Part shown: positions 17,043 through 26,382 of the stretch, piece by piece
How positions within the stretch are numbered: the stretch's first letter is position 1
How the letters are laid out: every line of letters begins with the position of its first letter
Source of the DNA: Oceanospirillaceae bacterium
GTDB lineage: Bacteria; Pseudomonadota; Gammaproteobacteria; Pseudomonadales; Balneatricaceae
Assembly (NCBI GenBank): GCA_013215375.1
Contig: JABSRB010000036.1
Location: 1 to 59,482 of the forward strand
Reading direction: 5' to 3'
DNA: 59,482 nucleotides
The notes under the pieces: model-generated
What the model saw: the letters and a program-made list of their open reading frames with translations, nothing else
Told to the model about the DNA's origin: nothing
Databases searched by the model: none
Program-made: the position numbers and the translations under genes

Positions 17043-18473
17043 ATGGGTACAGAGCAAAAGAAAACACCTAATTACCTATTGATTGCCAATCGTATTGAAA
17101 ACGATATCTTGCAAGGCAAGTTATTAAATGGTCACAAATTGGGCTCAATCAGAACACTCGCCAAACAAGAGTCTGTGAGTATTAATACTATCCGCGCCGC
17201 GCTTGATTCATTGATCGATAGCGCTCTGCTAACGAGTCTACCGCGCATCGGTTTTGTAGTGAGTTATAAACGTGCAGCGACCAACGATGCGCCTTTTGAA
17301 AGTTTCATCCCCGACACCCGCTTAGCCCCCTCCTCCCAGCGCTGGCTCAGTACCATGGTGCAAGGCAATCGCACTAGCCATCCCTTTTTTCATATGGCTG
17401 TGCCTACTAGTAGTAAGATGTTTAAGAGTTTCCAGCGCCAATACCATCAAATCATCTTGCAAAACCTGCAACGCGATGCCGATAGCGCTTGTGGCATCAG
17501 TAGTTTACGGCACTGCATTAGCCAACATTTGGCCGATCGACAGACTCACATCAACGCCGCCAACATCCAAATTACCAACGGTTGTCAACATGCCTTAGAA
17601 CATGCCCTGCGAGTACTTTGTAAAGCGGGAGACACGGTTGCTGTGCCGGTGCCGGCATTTCCGGGATACTTCGCGTTGTTAGGTGTACTGGGATTAAAGG
17701 CCTTAGAAATACCCATGTCACCGCAGGGCCCTGACCCAGAGCTACTAGAACAGGCGATGAAAAATCCTGAAGTGAAAGCGTTAATCATCCAGCCAAATTG
17801 TCATAACCCCACGGGCATTAGCCTCAGTGATGCTTATAAAAAACAGATTGCAGCTTGGGCACAAGAGAATCAATTACCCGTAATAGAAGATGATATTAGC
17901 GCACAGCTCAATTTTATCGGCCCCAGCGCTAAGTTAATCGCCAGCTTTGACACACAGGGCTGGTGCCTAATAGTGAGTTCAATTTCAAAAGTGATTGGTG
18001 ATACTGAGCGTATTGGCTGGTGTTGCCCTGGACGTTTTAAAAATCAATATATGACCCAGTTTGCCGTTAGCCAAATCAGCAACTCTTACTACTTACAGCA
18101 GGCACTGACCCGCTATTATCAGGGCTCGCTGTATCAGTCCCAATTGCGTGCTTGGTGCCGCGATATAAAAGTGGCGACTAACGCGGTGTGCCTGCGTCTA
18201 GAAAAAGGGCTTGGGGAAAATATTCAAATAACAGCTCCTAGTGGCAGTTACGCACTCTGGTTAAAGTTACCACAGGGGATAAATGCGCAGCAGCTACACG
18301 ATAAAATCGATGTGCAGAAAATAGACTTTCTCTGTGGGGAACTGTTTAGTATCCAAGGGCATTTTAAACAGTATTTACGTTTAATCATTATGCCGCCGCT
18401 AAATGATAAAACATTGGCGGGTATCGATCATTTAATAAGCGTGATTAAAAACTTACTCGATAGCAACAAATAA
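17043..18473 (+). CDS. MocR-family (GntR-HTH plus aminotransferase) regulator
   Basis: 476-aa PLP-dependent regulator. The N-terminal GntR winged helix (YLLIANRIENDILQGKLLNGHKLGSIRTLAKQESVSINTIRAAL, residues 11-55) is joined to a fold-type I aminotransferase domain with ITNGCQHALEHALRVL, QPNCHNPTGISLSD, VIEDDISAQLNF and the PLP lysine in VSSISKVIGDTERIGW. It would sense an amino compound with PLP and control the divergent LysE exporter. The intact lysine suggests real PLP binding. Confidence 0.93.
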   Translation: MGTEQKKTPNYLLIANRIENDILQGKLLNGHKLGSIRTLAKQESVSINTIRAALDSLIDSALLTSLPRIGFVVSYKRAATNDAPFESFIPDTRLAPSSQRWLSTMVQGNRTSHPFFHMAVPTSSKMFKSFQRQYHQIILQNLQRDADSACGISSLRHCISQHLADRQTHINAANIQITNGCQHALEHALRVLCKAGDTVAVPVPAFPGYFALLGVLGLKALEIPMSPQGPDPELLEQAMKNPEVKALIIQPNCHNPTGISLSDAYKKQIAAWAQENQLPVIEDDISAQLNFIGPSAKLIASFDTQGWCLIVSSISKVIGDTERIGWCCPGRFKNQYMTQFAVSQISNSYYLQQALTRYYQGSLYQSQLRAWCRDIKVATNAVCLRLEKGLGENIQITAPSGSYALWLKLPQGINAQQLHDKIDVQKIDFLCGELFSIQGHFKQYLRLIIMPPLNDKTLAGIDHLISVIKNLLDSNK

Positions 18474-18529
18474 GCGGATAGCGATAGGAGCATGATTAGT
18501 TTTTAACCGGAATATTAACGACTAAAGTT

Positions 18530-18988
18530 TTATATCAATGAGATTTCCATTGTAGGTAATACTCTAGGGACGCCTAATACATCGGCTTGAACTTCTCCAA
18601 TTTTCAATGCCCCTAACTGACTATAAAACCCCTCGGCGTTAGGATCTGCATCCCATTGCAGCGTTTGACAGCCATTTTTGAAGGCGATATTGCAGGCGTG
18701 CTCAAACAACTGACGTCCATACCCCTTGCCAATAAAAACAGGATCTATCCATAGGTTATCAAGACGCGCTGGTCCTTGATCTGCTGAATATTCAATGGCA
18801 TAAAAACCAATAACCACATCCTTATCAACTAACATAACCACAGCATTGTTATCGATATAATCGGCACTGATGGTAAGCAACTCACACCAGGCATCCATCC
18901 ACTGCGGCGGGTACTGCCAATAGCCTTTTGCCTTAACAATTATCGCTGATAATTGCGCAGAATCACTGCCTGTTGCCTCTTTATACAA
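18530..18988 (-). CDS. GNAT family N-acetyltransferase
   Basis: 152-aa acetyltransferase. The acetyl-CoA-binding signature is seen in LDNLWIDPVFIGKGYGRQLFEHACN (motif A, G-x-G-x-G-type), followed by LQWDADPNAEGFYSQLGAL (motif B). The frame starts at TTG 18988. The EamA gene ends 26 bp upstream on the same strand, so the two may be co-transcribed. Substrate unknown. Confidence 0.88.
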   Translation of the reverse strand: MYKEATGSDSAQLSAIIVKAKGYWQYPPQWMDAWCELLTISADYIDNNAVVMLVDKDVVIGFYAIEYSADQGPARLDNLWIDPVFIGKGYGRQLFEHACNIAFKNGCQTLQWDADPNAEGFYSQLGALKIGEVQADVLGVPRVLPTMEISLI

Positions 18989-19014
18989 TAGTTGGATAGT
19001 GGCTCCCTCGCGGA

Positions 19015-19944
19015 TTATTTTACCGCCAATTTAGGTTTTCTTAACCCTCTTACCAAATCGGCAATAATCGCTAAATAGATACCGCTAAATATAAGCCCGA
19101 TGCCGATAAAATGGAAATTCTGTGGTTGCTCATCTAAAAATATCGCGGCTAATATAGTGCCGAACACTGGTAATAAATGAATAAACAAACTCGCCTTGGC
19201 CGCACCTACTTCTGCTACCGCCCTATTCCAGAACAGGTAAGAGAGCAAAGAGGGGAATACCGCCAGATAGAGCGTGGCGATCACTATGTCTTGTGTCAGC
19301 GTAAACTGTGCCAGCGAAAAAGTTTGTCCTTCCCAGTAAAACAGCTCTAGGTAGACAAAAGGATAAATCAGCAAATTCCCAATAAAGATATTGGCAGCAA
19401 GCAAGCTTAAGCCCGATATTTGCACCGGCTTATAGCGCAGTAGTATCGAATAGATAGTCCAACAAGTCACTGCGGCCAGTATCCATAAATCACCGATATT
19501 GAGCTGCAAACTCAACATGGTACTGAACTTGCCCTCACTGATAATGAATAACACCCCGACAAACGAGCTGAACACCCCCATTAACTGCCTTTTAGAGAGC
19601 CTCTCGCGATAGACAAATACACACACCAGCAACACCATAATAGGTATCGCCGATTGCAATAACGTCGCATTGGTAGCAGTGGTCTTCTGCACCCCTAAAT
19701 AGATCAGACAATTGAACGCCGCGACCCCAAACAAAGAGAGTATAGAAACTATTTTCCAGTGCTTGAGTAATAATCGCCAGTCACGTTTTACGTGGTTAAA
19801 CACAAACGGCAACAGAATCAAAAAGGCCAGAGTCCAGCGCATTCCCGCCATACTAAAAGGCGGCAGAATGTCCACCAGCGATCTAGCTAAGACAAAGTTT
19901 CCCGCCCAAAACAAGACCGTTAATACCAACAATAAATAGGCCAT
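19015..19944 (-). CDS. EamA (DMT) family transporter
   Basis: 309-aa inner-membrane protein with ten predicted helices in two EamA repeats: LVLTVLFWAGNFVLARSLVDILPPFSMAGMRW begins the first, and WILAAVTCWTIYSILLRY begins the second. The conserved ATNATLLQSAIPIMVLLVCVFVYRERLSKRQ segment is typical. Relatives export metabolites or amino-acid derivatives; nothing local indicates the substrate. Probably leads a short operon with the GNAT gene. Confidence 0.9.
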   Translation of the reverse strand: MAYLLLVLTVLFWAGNFVLARSLVDILPPFSMAGMRWTLAFLILLPFVFNHVKRDWRLLLKHWKIVSILSLFGVAAFNCLIYLGVQKTTATNATLLQSAIPIMVLLVCVFVYRERLSKRQLMGVFSSFVGVLFIISEGKFSTMLSLQLNIGDLWILAAVTCWTIYSILLRYKPVQISGLSLLAANIFIGNLLIYPFVYLELFYWEGQTFSLAQFTLTQDIVIATLYLAVFPSLLSYLFWNRAVAEVGAAKASLFIHLLPVFGTILAAIFLDEQPQNFHFIGIGLIFSGIYLAIIADLVRGLRKPKLAVK

Positions 19945-20002
19945 ACTACTCCAAAGAATGTGATTGAGATCTTAGAGATTCCAATAATAATTTGGCGCTA
20001 TT

Positions 20003-21196
20003 CTAAGGCTTTCTCTGTAAAGAAAGCAATGCTGGTGATCGCCATTGTACCTCGCTGCCTGGTGCAGGCTTCTCAGGGACTAACCTTGCCAGTATTAATG
20101 ACACCCCCGCCATGGCTGCCCCGGTAAAAAATACTAGCGCAGGCGAGCTAATCCACAACAAACCATAGAGAGCGGGCAGCACTATTGCCGCACAGTGATT
20201 GATGGAAAACGCCACGCCTGCCGTTTGCGCCATGTCTTTGGGATCGGCAATTTTTTGAAAATAGGTTTTCTGTGCGATCGCCATCGAAAACAAAATGTGA
20301 TCAATGATGTATAAGGCCACCGCAATCCTCGGATCAGACACCACCGCATAACCACAGAAGATAACAATCAAACCTAGGTATTCAATTGTCAGGGTTTTAC
20401 GCTCGCCTATTGTACTAATCAGCTGGCCGATTAACGGCGCAAAAATCATATTGAGCACGCCATTGGCGATAAACATCAACGCGATATCCGCCGCAGAGAA
20501 ACCAAATTTCTCAACCATCAAAAAGCCAGAGAACACCACAAAGATCTGCCGCCTAGCACCGCCCATAAAGGTTAATGCGTAATAGAGCCAGTAACGTTTG
20601 TGCAGCTTTAATTTTTTATGCTGTTCAACCTTCCCCTCAAACTTGGGAAAGTAAAACCAGCAAAACAGCGCGATCAGCATCGTCGATACGCCACCAATCA
20701 AATAAATACCCTTCATCGGTAAATGCACTACTTCTAACAATACCCAGACAATAGAAAAGGCAAACAAACTGGCACCAGAGCCAATCGCAACCATCTTACC
20801 GAGCATAAAAGGCGCTTCTTCACGGCTAAAAAACTGCAGTGACAGTGATTGATTCACCGTCTCATAATAATGAAAACCCAACGACATCAGCACTGTCGTA
20901 CAGTAAAGGCCTACCTCCGTAGGGAAATAGCCCGTCATTGCAGTGCCGAGCCCCATCACCAACAGCGCTACTAACGCCAAGGTCTGCTCGCGCACCATTA
21001 ACAGCACAAACACTACCGTGAAAGCCAAAAATCCCGGCACTTCTCGCAGTGATTGCAAAATACCTATTTCGACTCCAGTAAAATTGGCTGATTCAATGCT
21101 GAAGTTATTCAGCAGTGAGCGCCATACACCAAAGGCGATCGGCACTGCCGCGGCCATTACATATAATAAAATATCGGGTCTTTTAAACGTTTGCAT
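20003..21196 (-). CDS. MFS transporter
   Basis: Major facilitator superfamily protein of 397 aa with about 12 hydrophobic helices. N-terminal PDILLYVMAAAVPIAFGVWRSLLNNF is followed by GILQSLREVPGFLAF and FHYYETVNQSLSLQFF. I chose the ATG at 21196 (MQTFKRP), 4 residues inside the longest frame. It lies on the same strand as the small ABM-domain gene 52 bp upstream and near a divergent cupin-AraC regulator, the same neighbourhood logic as the E. coli NimR/NimT pair. Substrate unknown. Confidence 0.85.
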   Translation of the reverse strand: MQTFKRPDILLYVMAAAVPIAFGVWRSLLNNFSIESANFTGVEIGILQSLREVPGFLAFTVVFVLLMVREQTLALVALLVMGLGTAMTGYFPTEVGLYCTTVLMSLGFHYYETVNQSLSLQFFSREEAPFMLGKMVAIGSGASLFAFSIVWVLLEVVHLPMKGIYLIGGVSTMLIALFCWFYFPKFEGKVEQHKKLKLHKRYWLYYALTFMGGARRQIFVVFSGFLMVEKFGFSAADIALMFIANGVLNMIFAPLIGQLISTIGERKTLTIEYLGLIVIFCGYAVVSDPRIAVALYIIDHILFSMAIAQKTYFQKIADPKDMAQTAGVAFSINHCAAIVLPALYGLLWISSPALVFFTGAAMAGVSLILARLVPEKPAPGSEVQWRSPALLSLQRKP

Positions 21197-21247
21197 GCTT
21201 CTATCCAAAATTCTTAATCAAGCTTTATGACTAAATTTACCGGCGAG

Positions 21248-21535
21248 TTATTTCTCATCCAACCCTGTTACTTCATATTCCCGCACCAAATCCTTACTGA
21301 CCTCGCCCCATTGCGAGCTTGCCACTCGCGCTTGGTGCGCAAGAAAAGAAACACTATCAACAAACTCCTCATAAACATTAAATTTATTTTTATCGATACT
21401 GTCTTGTAAGACCTCGAAAACAATACAGCCGCTTTCAGCTCGGGTAAGTTTAATATGAACATCCAATGCAGGCTCCACTACTTCAAGCTGTGAATCAGGA
21501 ACAATGATGTATCCGTTTAGTGTAATTTTTTCCAT
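21248..21535 (-). CDS. Antibiotic biosynthesis monooxygenase (ABM) domain protein
   Basis: 95-aa protein resembling the ABM/YgiN-type dimeric ferredoxin fold: LNGYIIVPDSQLEVVEPALDVHIKLTRAESGCIVFEVLQ followed by FNVYEEFVDSVSFLAHQA, with the usual strand-helix-strand and E-x-C/S-core pattern. The ATG at 21535 has a strong RBS GAGGGAG; the longer frame to 21583 does not. It could be a cofactor-free oxygenase or quinone-related enzyme. Probably co-transcribed with the MFS gene and controlled by the divergent AraC regulator. Confidence 0.8.
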   Translation of the reverse strand: MEKITLNGYIIVPDSQLEVVEPALDVHIKLTRAESGCIVFEVLQDSIDKNKFNVYEEFVDSVSFLAHQARVASSQWGEVSKDLVREYEVTGLDEK

Positions 21536-21647
21536 TTTAGCTCCCTCTCTATTATCGACACCTAGTGCTTTAGTTTTGAGCATTTTTTAATGTAGCTTGG
21601 TAAAACAGTACTTTAATTTAACGGCGAACTGGCGTATATACACTAGT

Positions 21648-22475
21648 ATGACAAAAAATATCGAGAAGCAGACAAACATCGTTGCAATAGGCGACCACTG
21701 GAGCAGCATCGAAGGCAAACCACGACAGCCCGTTGCTGAGGTACCTAGACGTATCGTCATGCGCACCACAATATGCAACTCCGGGCAATATGTCCCTATG
21801 CATTCTCACTCTAGAGGGCAATTATTATTCCTCACAGAAGGCTTAGTAGAGGCGCGCGCTTTAGATTCTGGGACTTGGATAGTCCCACCACAGCGTGCCC
21901 TCTGGCTCCCCTCCCTCGTAGAACATCAAATCAAAGTGATACACTCGGTGGAGATGCGCAATGTCTATATCTCTGCAGAAGCCGCTCAACACCTACCTAA
22001 ACACTGCCAAGTTATGAACTTGTCCTCCCTGCTACGCGAGCTGATTATCAGCCTCTCTAAAATGGAGCAGCTTTACGATGAGCAAGGCGCTGACGGCAGA
22101 CTAGTGGATGTATTTCTCGATCAGTTACACGCATCCAAAGAAGCACCCTTGCACTTGCCAATGCCCAGTAGCAAAACCTTACTACGCATTGCCAACACCA
22201 TCATCGAGCATCCCGAACAGCATTATAATATGCAGTATTGGGAGCAACAGCTGGGGATGAGTAGCCGGACGTTAGCACGCAGGTTCAACGCCGAGACAAA
22301 CATGACTTATAGTCAGTGGCGACAGCAGGCTAAATTGCTCAATGCATTACAGCGACTGGCGCAGGGAGAAGCGGTGGTTAATATTGCCCAAGAGTTGGGG
22401 TATCAGAGTCAGAGTGCGTTTATTAGTATGTTTAAGAAGGCATTGGGAAAGACACCAGGACAGTATTTTTCATGA
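21648..22475 (+). CDS. Cupin-AraC family regulator
   Basis: 275-aa regulator. The N-terminal cupin sensor (GQYVPMHSHSRGQLLFLTEGLVEAR with metal-type histidines, residues 45-75) is joined to a C-terminal AraC double HTH (NMQYWEQQLGMSSRTLARRFNAETNMTYSQWRQQ; VNIAQELGYQSQSAFISMFKKALGKTPGQYF). Start at ATG 21648 by domain position; an earlier in-frame ATG at 21597 is possible. It is divergent from the ABM-MFS pair, which it probably controls, similar in layout to nimR-nimT. Confidence 0.87.
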   Translation: MTKNIEKQTNIVAIGDHWSSIEGKPRQPVAEVPRRIVMRTTICNSGQYVPMHSHSRGQLLFLTEGLVEARALDSGTWIVPPQRALWLPSLVEHQIKVIHSVEMRNVYISAEAAQHLPKHCQVMNLSSLLRELIISLSKMEQLYDEQGADGRLVDVFLDQLHASKEAPLHLPMPSSKTLLRIANTIIEHPEQHYNMQYWEQQLGMSSRTLARRFNAETNMTYSQWRQQAKLLNALQRLAQGEAVVNIAQELGYQSQSAFISMFKKALGKTPGQYFS

Positions 22476-22588
22476 TTGTTTTGGTGTGTTTATAACAGCC
22501 TGACTTTATGCCTTCTAAATCACAGTTCACTGCCAAATGGATATATCTCCTCCAAAAACAACTATGATGCATGCAGCTCTAACCACAC

Positions 22589-22624
22589 TGTAGATTCTAA
22601 AATTGTACACTTTTAGAATCTACA
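22589..22624. repeat. 14-bp perfect inverted repeat
   Basis: TGTAGATTCTAAAA and TTTTAGAATCTACA flank an 8-nt loop TTGTACAC. It has no U tract, so it could be a weak terminator between the convergent regulator and nuclease genes or an operator/recombination mark at the left edge of the islet. Confidence 0.6.
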
Positions 22625-22769
22625 AAGGATATTTGAATTTAATAAACTAATCTGCACTCTTAGTGCGCCCTGCCGATTTGAATATTGGCCACACCAAGGA
22701 TAGCTTGCAAGCCCCAAAAGCAGCGTTTATTTAGCTCGATCTGACCCGAAATATCTATGCCAAGAAATT

Positions 22770-24614
22770 CTAAATGGTCTTTGCAATTAACTCTGCTTTC
22801 AACAATCCCCCCTTTGTCAGGAGTTTAGCGCTAAATTTAGGGTTCCTCTTGGATTTGAATGCATCCAGTATAAGCTTTAGTCCTCTCGCTTCTAGCAATG
22901 AGATATTTATTTCCGTATCCATCTCAGCAGACTCAATGAAATCATCTGAAAAGCTAGGCGCTATTATCAATACCTGCGCTACTCGCTTACCCAAGTTCTC
23001 AGCTCTATTAACATAAGCTTTAACTTGTCTCGAAGTTGAGGAGTACTTAGCGAAGTCGCCGCTTTTGCATGTCTTAGCTTCACCAATAATAATGTCATCA
23101 TCACTGAGCGAAATAATGATGTCGGCTTTGTCTTTACTCGTATTGATTTCTTTTCGTACATCCTCATCAACATTCAAGTCTAGTAGTTCAAAGATAGCCT
23201 TCGTAACCTCCTCAAACTTAACGCCAATATCAGCTTCAGCGACCTCCGCACCAAACTCACGCAACATATTAACGTCTCGTCTAGCTAATAATTCGTAGTT
23301 ATCTATAAGTTTATCTGTAGCGTTGGCAAAGCACTCAAGAATAGCAAACCTTGGATTACCTCTCTTAGGCAACGACATGCTGTCACGAATAGCCTTAATT
23401 TCATCATTTGATAAAAGGTACAGGATGTCATAAGGAGTTATACTGAGCGACCTGAGCTTATCCGTATCTACTACTTCATTCTCTTCTAATTCAAACTGAG
23501 ATTTAATTAGTTTGATGATTGCTGGGAAATGTTCTTCCAATGTTTTCAGCAACTCCTTGAAGCCACTAGCACTCAATGAATCAAATTCTTTTTCTGTAGC
23601 GTTAGAAAGAGAAGATACTATTAACTGAATGCGCTCATCCAGTGTTGTACCAAGTTTATCCGTATTAATTTCAAGATCAGCTATAAGCTGCTTTAGTCTC
23701 TCTTTACGTTGATTCTGGTTGTCTTCAGGTAAGTACATATCAGCTGCAAGTAGATCTTGTGCGTTAAGCCCAGAATGAATAATCGTATGTATCTTTTCTG
23801 CTCTAGACACGCTTCTAGTCCTTCTGCCATGAGCTTTAAGTACATTGGATAGCTCGGCATCAGAGAAAGTACGTAACAATCTTAACCTGTGCTTATCTGC
23901 TAAATCTTTACCTTGAATATCATTAAGTAACTCAACGATTTCATCAGGAACAAATACTTCTTGTCTTTTCTTGCTAATAAAAACTACACCCATATCCCTC
24001 AATATATTGAGCGCTTCAAATACTCCATCTTTAGGAGTGGTATCAACTAGATGTTCAATCGCTGCACACTCATCAGTCGTTAGCCCCAACTGAAAGCTAA
24101 GTACATTGAGTATGCCACGCTCATCATCAGTGACCTTTGAGTCTCTATTAACTCGCTTATCGTTCACGTAGGCTTCATTCATGCAAGCGTGATAAATCGA
24201 CAGCGCCTTTGCCCTATCAGTTACAGTGCTACTTTTATTAGCTCTTATTTCGGCTTGAAGTTCCTTAGCTAGTACCTGTAACGCATTCCATTCCTTGACA
24301 TAGAGATTCTCAATCCAGCTGATACGAGCAACACAGTTACCATCTCTACTTAGAATATTAATGAGTAGATTAATCTGTGCTGAGTTCATTAGTATTTGTT
24401 CTTTTACAGCGACCTTAAAAAAATCTCTTACTGCAAAATACAACTGTGTTATTTCACTACCAGATGCATTTTTTATTTGTCCATCAATATTGTCTATAGT
24501 CTTCGCTAACTTCTTGTTACTCTTTGCTGCATCAAGGCAGAGCTTATCTAGATTGGTAATGAACTTAGACTTTTCAACTTGGTTAACTATGGACAGGACT
24601 TGATTTAGCTTCAT
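22770..24614 (-). CDS. PD-(D/E)XK nuclease-like protein with TerB-like and SAP-like segments (putative defence)
   Basis: 614-aa protein, no family I can name. ATG 24614 is preceded by AAGGA. The C-terminal domain (about residues 458-590) has a PD-(D/E)XK pattern: GVKFEEVTKAIFELL helix, then DKADIIIS (Asp about 498), IIIGEAKTCK (Glu about 512, Lys about 514) and RQVKAYV (Gln about 530). Around residues 150-205 a helical stretch (ACMNEAYVNDKRV...DDERGILNVLSFQLGL) resembles TerB-like domains. Two segments (LLRTFSDAELSNVLKAHGRR..SRAEKI and YLLSNDEIKAIRDSM..GNPRFAILECFA) look like SAP-type DNA-binding helices. These domain calls are tentative apart from the nuclease motif. No signal peptide. It stands next to the AbiE pair, suggesting a defence role. 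Confidence 0.65.
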   Translation of the reverse strand: MKLNQVLSIVNQVEKSKFITNLDKLCLDAAKSNKKLAKTIDNIDGQIKNASGSEITQLYFAVRDFFKVAVKEQILMNSAQINLLINILSRDGNCVARISWIENLYVKEWNALQVLAKELQAEIRANKSSTVTDRAKALSIYHACMNEAYVNDKRVNRDSKVTDDERGILNVLSFQLGLTTDECAAIEHLVDTTPKDGVFEALNILRDMGVVFISKKRQEVFVPDEIVELLNDIQGKDLADKHRLRLLRTFSDAELSNVLKAHGRRTRSVSRAEKIHTIIHSGLNAQDLLAADMYLPEDNQNQRKERLKQLIADLEINTDKLGTTLDERIQLIVSSLSNATEKEFDSLSASGFKELLKTLEEHFPAIIKLIKSQFELEENEVVDTDKLRSLSITPYDILYLLSNDEIKAIRDSMSLPKRGNPRFAILECFANATDKLIDNYELLARRDVNMLREFGAEVAEADIGVKFEEVTKAIFELLDLNVDEDVRKEINTSKDKADIIISLSDDDIIIGEAKTCKSGDFAKYSSTSRQVKAYVNRAENLGKRVAQVLIIAPSFSDDFIESAEMDTEINISLLEARGLKLILDAFKSKRNPKFSAKLLTKGGLLKAELIAKTI

Positions 24615-25356
24615 TTTACTTTCCTTGTTTTCCTGCTTAATTTCACCACTAGAATAACTTTGAAGGTTTTGCACCGTTCTAGGTCTGCAGAGATGCGTAT
24701 TTTATATCCAGTGAAGCTGAGTTAATTACTACGTCACAATTTTTTATACAACTAACACGTTGGCTTAGTAGCAAACCAATTTTGACAAATTGGTTTTACG
24801 AATCGTTCTAATTAAAGACCCGTAAACAATTGAAATATTTAAATTAATAGACTAGCATTTGATCGCAGAACGTACCATATTTAGCTGCATTAAAATAATT
24901 TACGGACTGTAACTATTGCCACAAATAGTGCAAATAAAGTTACAGTAATATTCAGCTGTATGGATATAGTAAAGTTAAATATAGATGAACGAGGCTTTAT
25001 CAAAAAAGTCAGTATCAAAAACGGAAATAACCAGCTTTCGCCGATACTAGACTCATATCTAATCAGAGCCTGAAAGCCTGGAACTGACCATTAACAGTCA
25101 TATGGATCTCTTTAGCGTCCTTGATTATGCAAAACATTATGGAATGAGATAAAATATTATTAATATGTTTGAAAGGTTAAAAACAAAAAAAATAGCCAAT
25201 GATAGGTATATAGTAATAAAAACTCCTGTCTAATCCATCAAAAGCCCTGTCGTACCGAGCACTATCTATCACCCCTAAGAAAGTAATGTTACTTTGAGGA
25301 GCTTAAGAAGTAGTAATGCCCAGTTTTGAAATTAACCCAATACTATTTTATACATC
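24615..25356. other. AT-rich spacer in the defence islet
   Basis: 742 bp with no supported gene. It contains the promoter region of the nuclease gene. A 37-codon plus-strand frame at 24960-25073 (starting MDIVKLNIDERGFIKKVSIK) and a short frame after it (HMDLFSVLDYAKHYGMR) may be pieces of one decayed gene. No terminator-like hairpin is clear. Confidence 0.4.
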
Positions 25357-26379
25357 TTAAATCGAATTAATCTTTGTACTTATTTGCTTCAATATTTCAA
25401 CAAGCTGAGTGAAAGTAAAAGGTAAATCAGAAGGGAACATATCATTCATTTTTCCCCAATCTTCTTCAAGCTGAATAGCCACCTCTCCCAGAGGTACAAT
25501 TTTTAACGCACCGGGTATTGCTTCATCCCATTTTGCAGTGCCACGATTAAAGTACTTGCGCTTGTGATCGACCACAGATGCTAACAAGATGGTATCTGCT
25601 ATATATTCTGGAAACTTTGAATATATTTGGACGATATCGTAAATGTGGCGTGACTGTCGTTCGCCAAGAGCTGCTAGACCACGGTTATTAAGCTCGTGCA
25701 TGAGGGTTAATTTTTCGAAAAAAGTACGATCACATCCGAGCACGTCAACCACGCATTGATCTTCTGTTGCTTCAATATTTGTGGCCTCTAACACAATAGG
25801 AGCAATTGTGTGGCTGCTATTAGGATCAAAGCCAGCTTTACTGCCGCATTCTAACAATACGCGAGGCTTCACGTAAGAATCCCCGTATGAATCATCGCTG
25901 AGAAATCGTGGGTAGTTGATTTCAATATCCAAATTATTAGCTGCTATTTTGACTGAATACTGAGAGTGGTACTGACTAAGCTTACCTACTAAAAAAGGAC
26001 AAATTTCATCTCTGATTTTTCGTTTGGCAGCCTCTTCTAACTGGCTTATCCTCTTCTTTCTAGCAGAATTTGAGCGATCTCCCTCTTCAGGAACTGGATG
26101 ACCAAGATAGTCCATGTGTAATGAAAGATCGATGTCTTCCGACATCCTATCTATGCAGCCGAATACTTTACTGAGTGTCGTTCCTCCTTTGAATAAAAAA
26201 GGAGTAGTAACCTCTTGCTGGCATAAAGGTTTCAGCTCTTCAAATAACAGCTTTAGCACCAAGGTAACGTGATAATCTTTTTCAACAACATAGGCTGGCA
26301 ATCCTGTATTAGTTGCTGCTACTTCGAACATATCACTTTTTTCACTATCATTGAGTGTGAACAGAAAAGGTTGGCGCAT
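25357..26379 (-). CDS. abiEii: AbiEii-type nucleotidyltransferase toxin
   Basis: 340-aa member of the AbiEii/MenT nucleotidyltransferase toxins (type IV toxin-antitoxin, also abortive infection). Visible motifs: the nucleotidyltransferase core LFKGGTTLSKVF followed about 10 residues on by SEDIDLSL (GG/S..DxD); KDYHVT upstream; FFEKLTLMHELNNR with the conserved lysine; and RHIYDI near residue 245. Such enzymes modify tRNA or other targets and stop growth on infection. It starts 3 bp after the antitoxin stop, with GGAGC before the ATG, so they are coupled. Confidence 0.88.
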   Translation of the reverse strand: MRQPFLFTLNDSEKSDMFEVAATNTGLPAYVVEKDYHVTLVLKLLFEELKPLCQQEVTTPFLFKGGTTLSKVFGCIDRMSEDIDLSLHMDYLGHPVPEEGDRSNSARKKRISQLEEAAKRKIRDEICPFLVGKLSQYHSQYSVKIAANNLDIEINYPRFLSDDSYGDSYVKPRVLLECGSKAGFDPNSSHTIAPIVLEATNIEATEDQCVVDVLGCDRTFFEKLTLMHELNNRGLAALGERQSRHIYDIVQIYSKFPEYIADTILLASVVDHKRKYFNRGTAKWDEAIPGALKIVPLGEVAIQLEEDWGKMNDMFPSDLPFTFTQLVEILKQISTKINSI

Positions 26380-26382
26380 TGA

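Noticed and set aside
24960-25073. 37-codon frame starting MDIVKLNIDERG
   Set aside because: Too short and without RBS or known domain; recorded only as a possible relic in the spacer entry.
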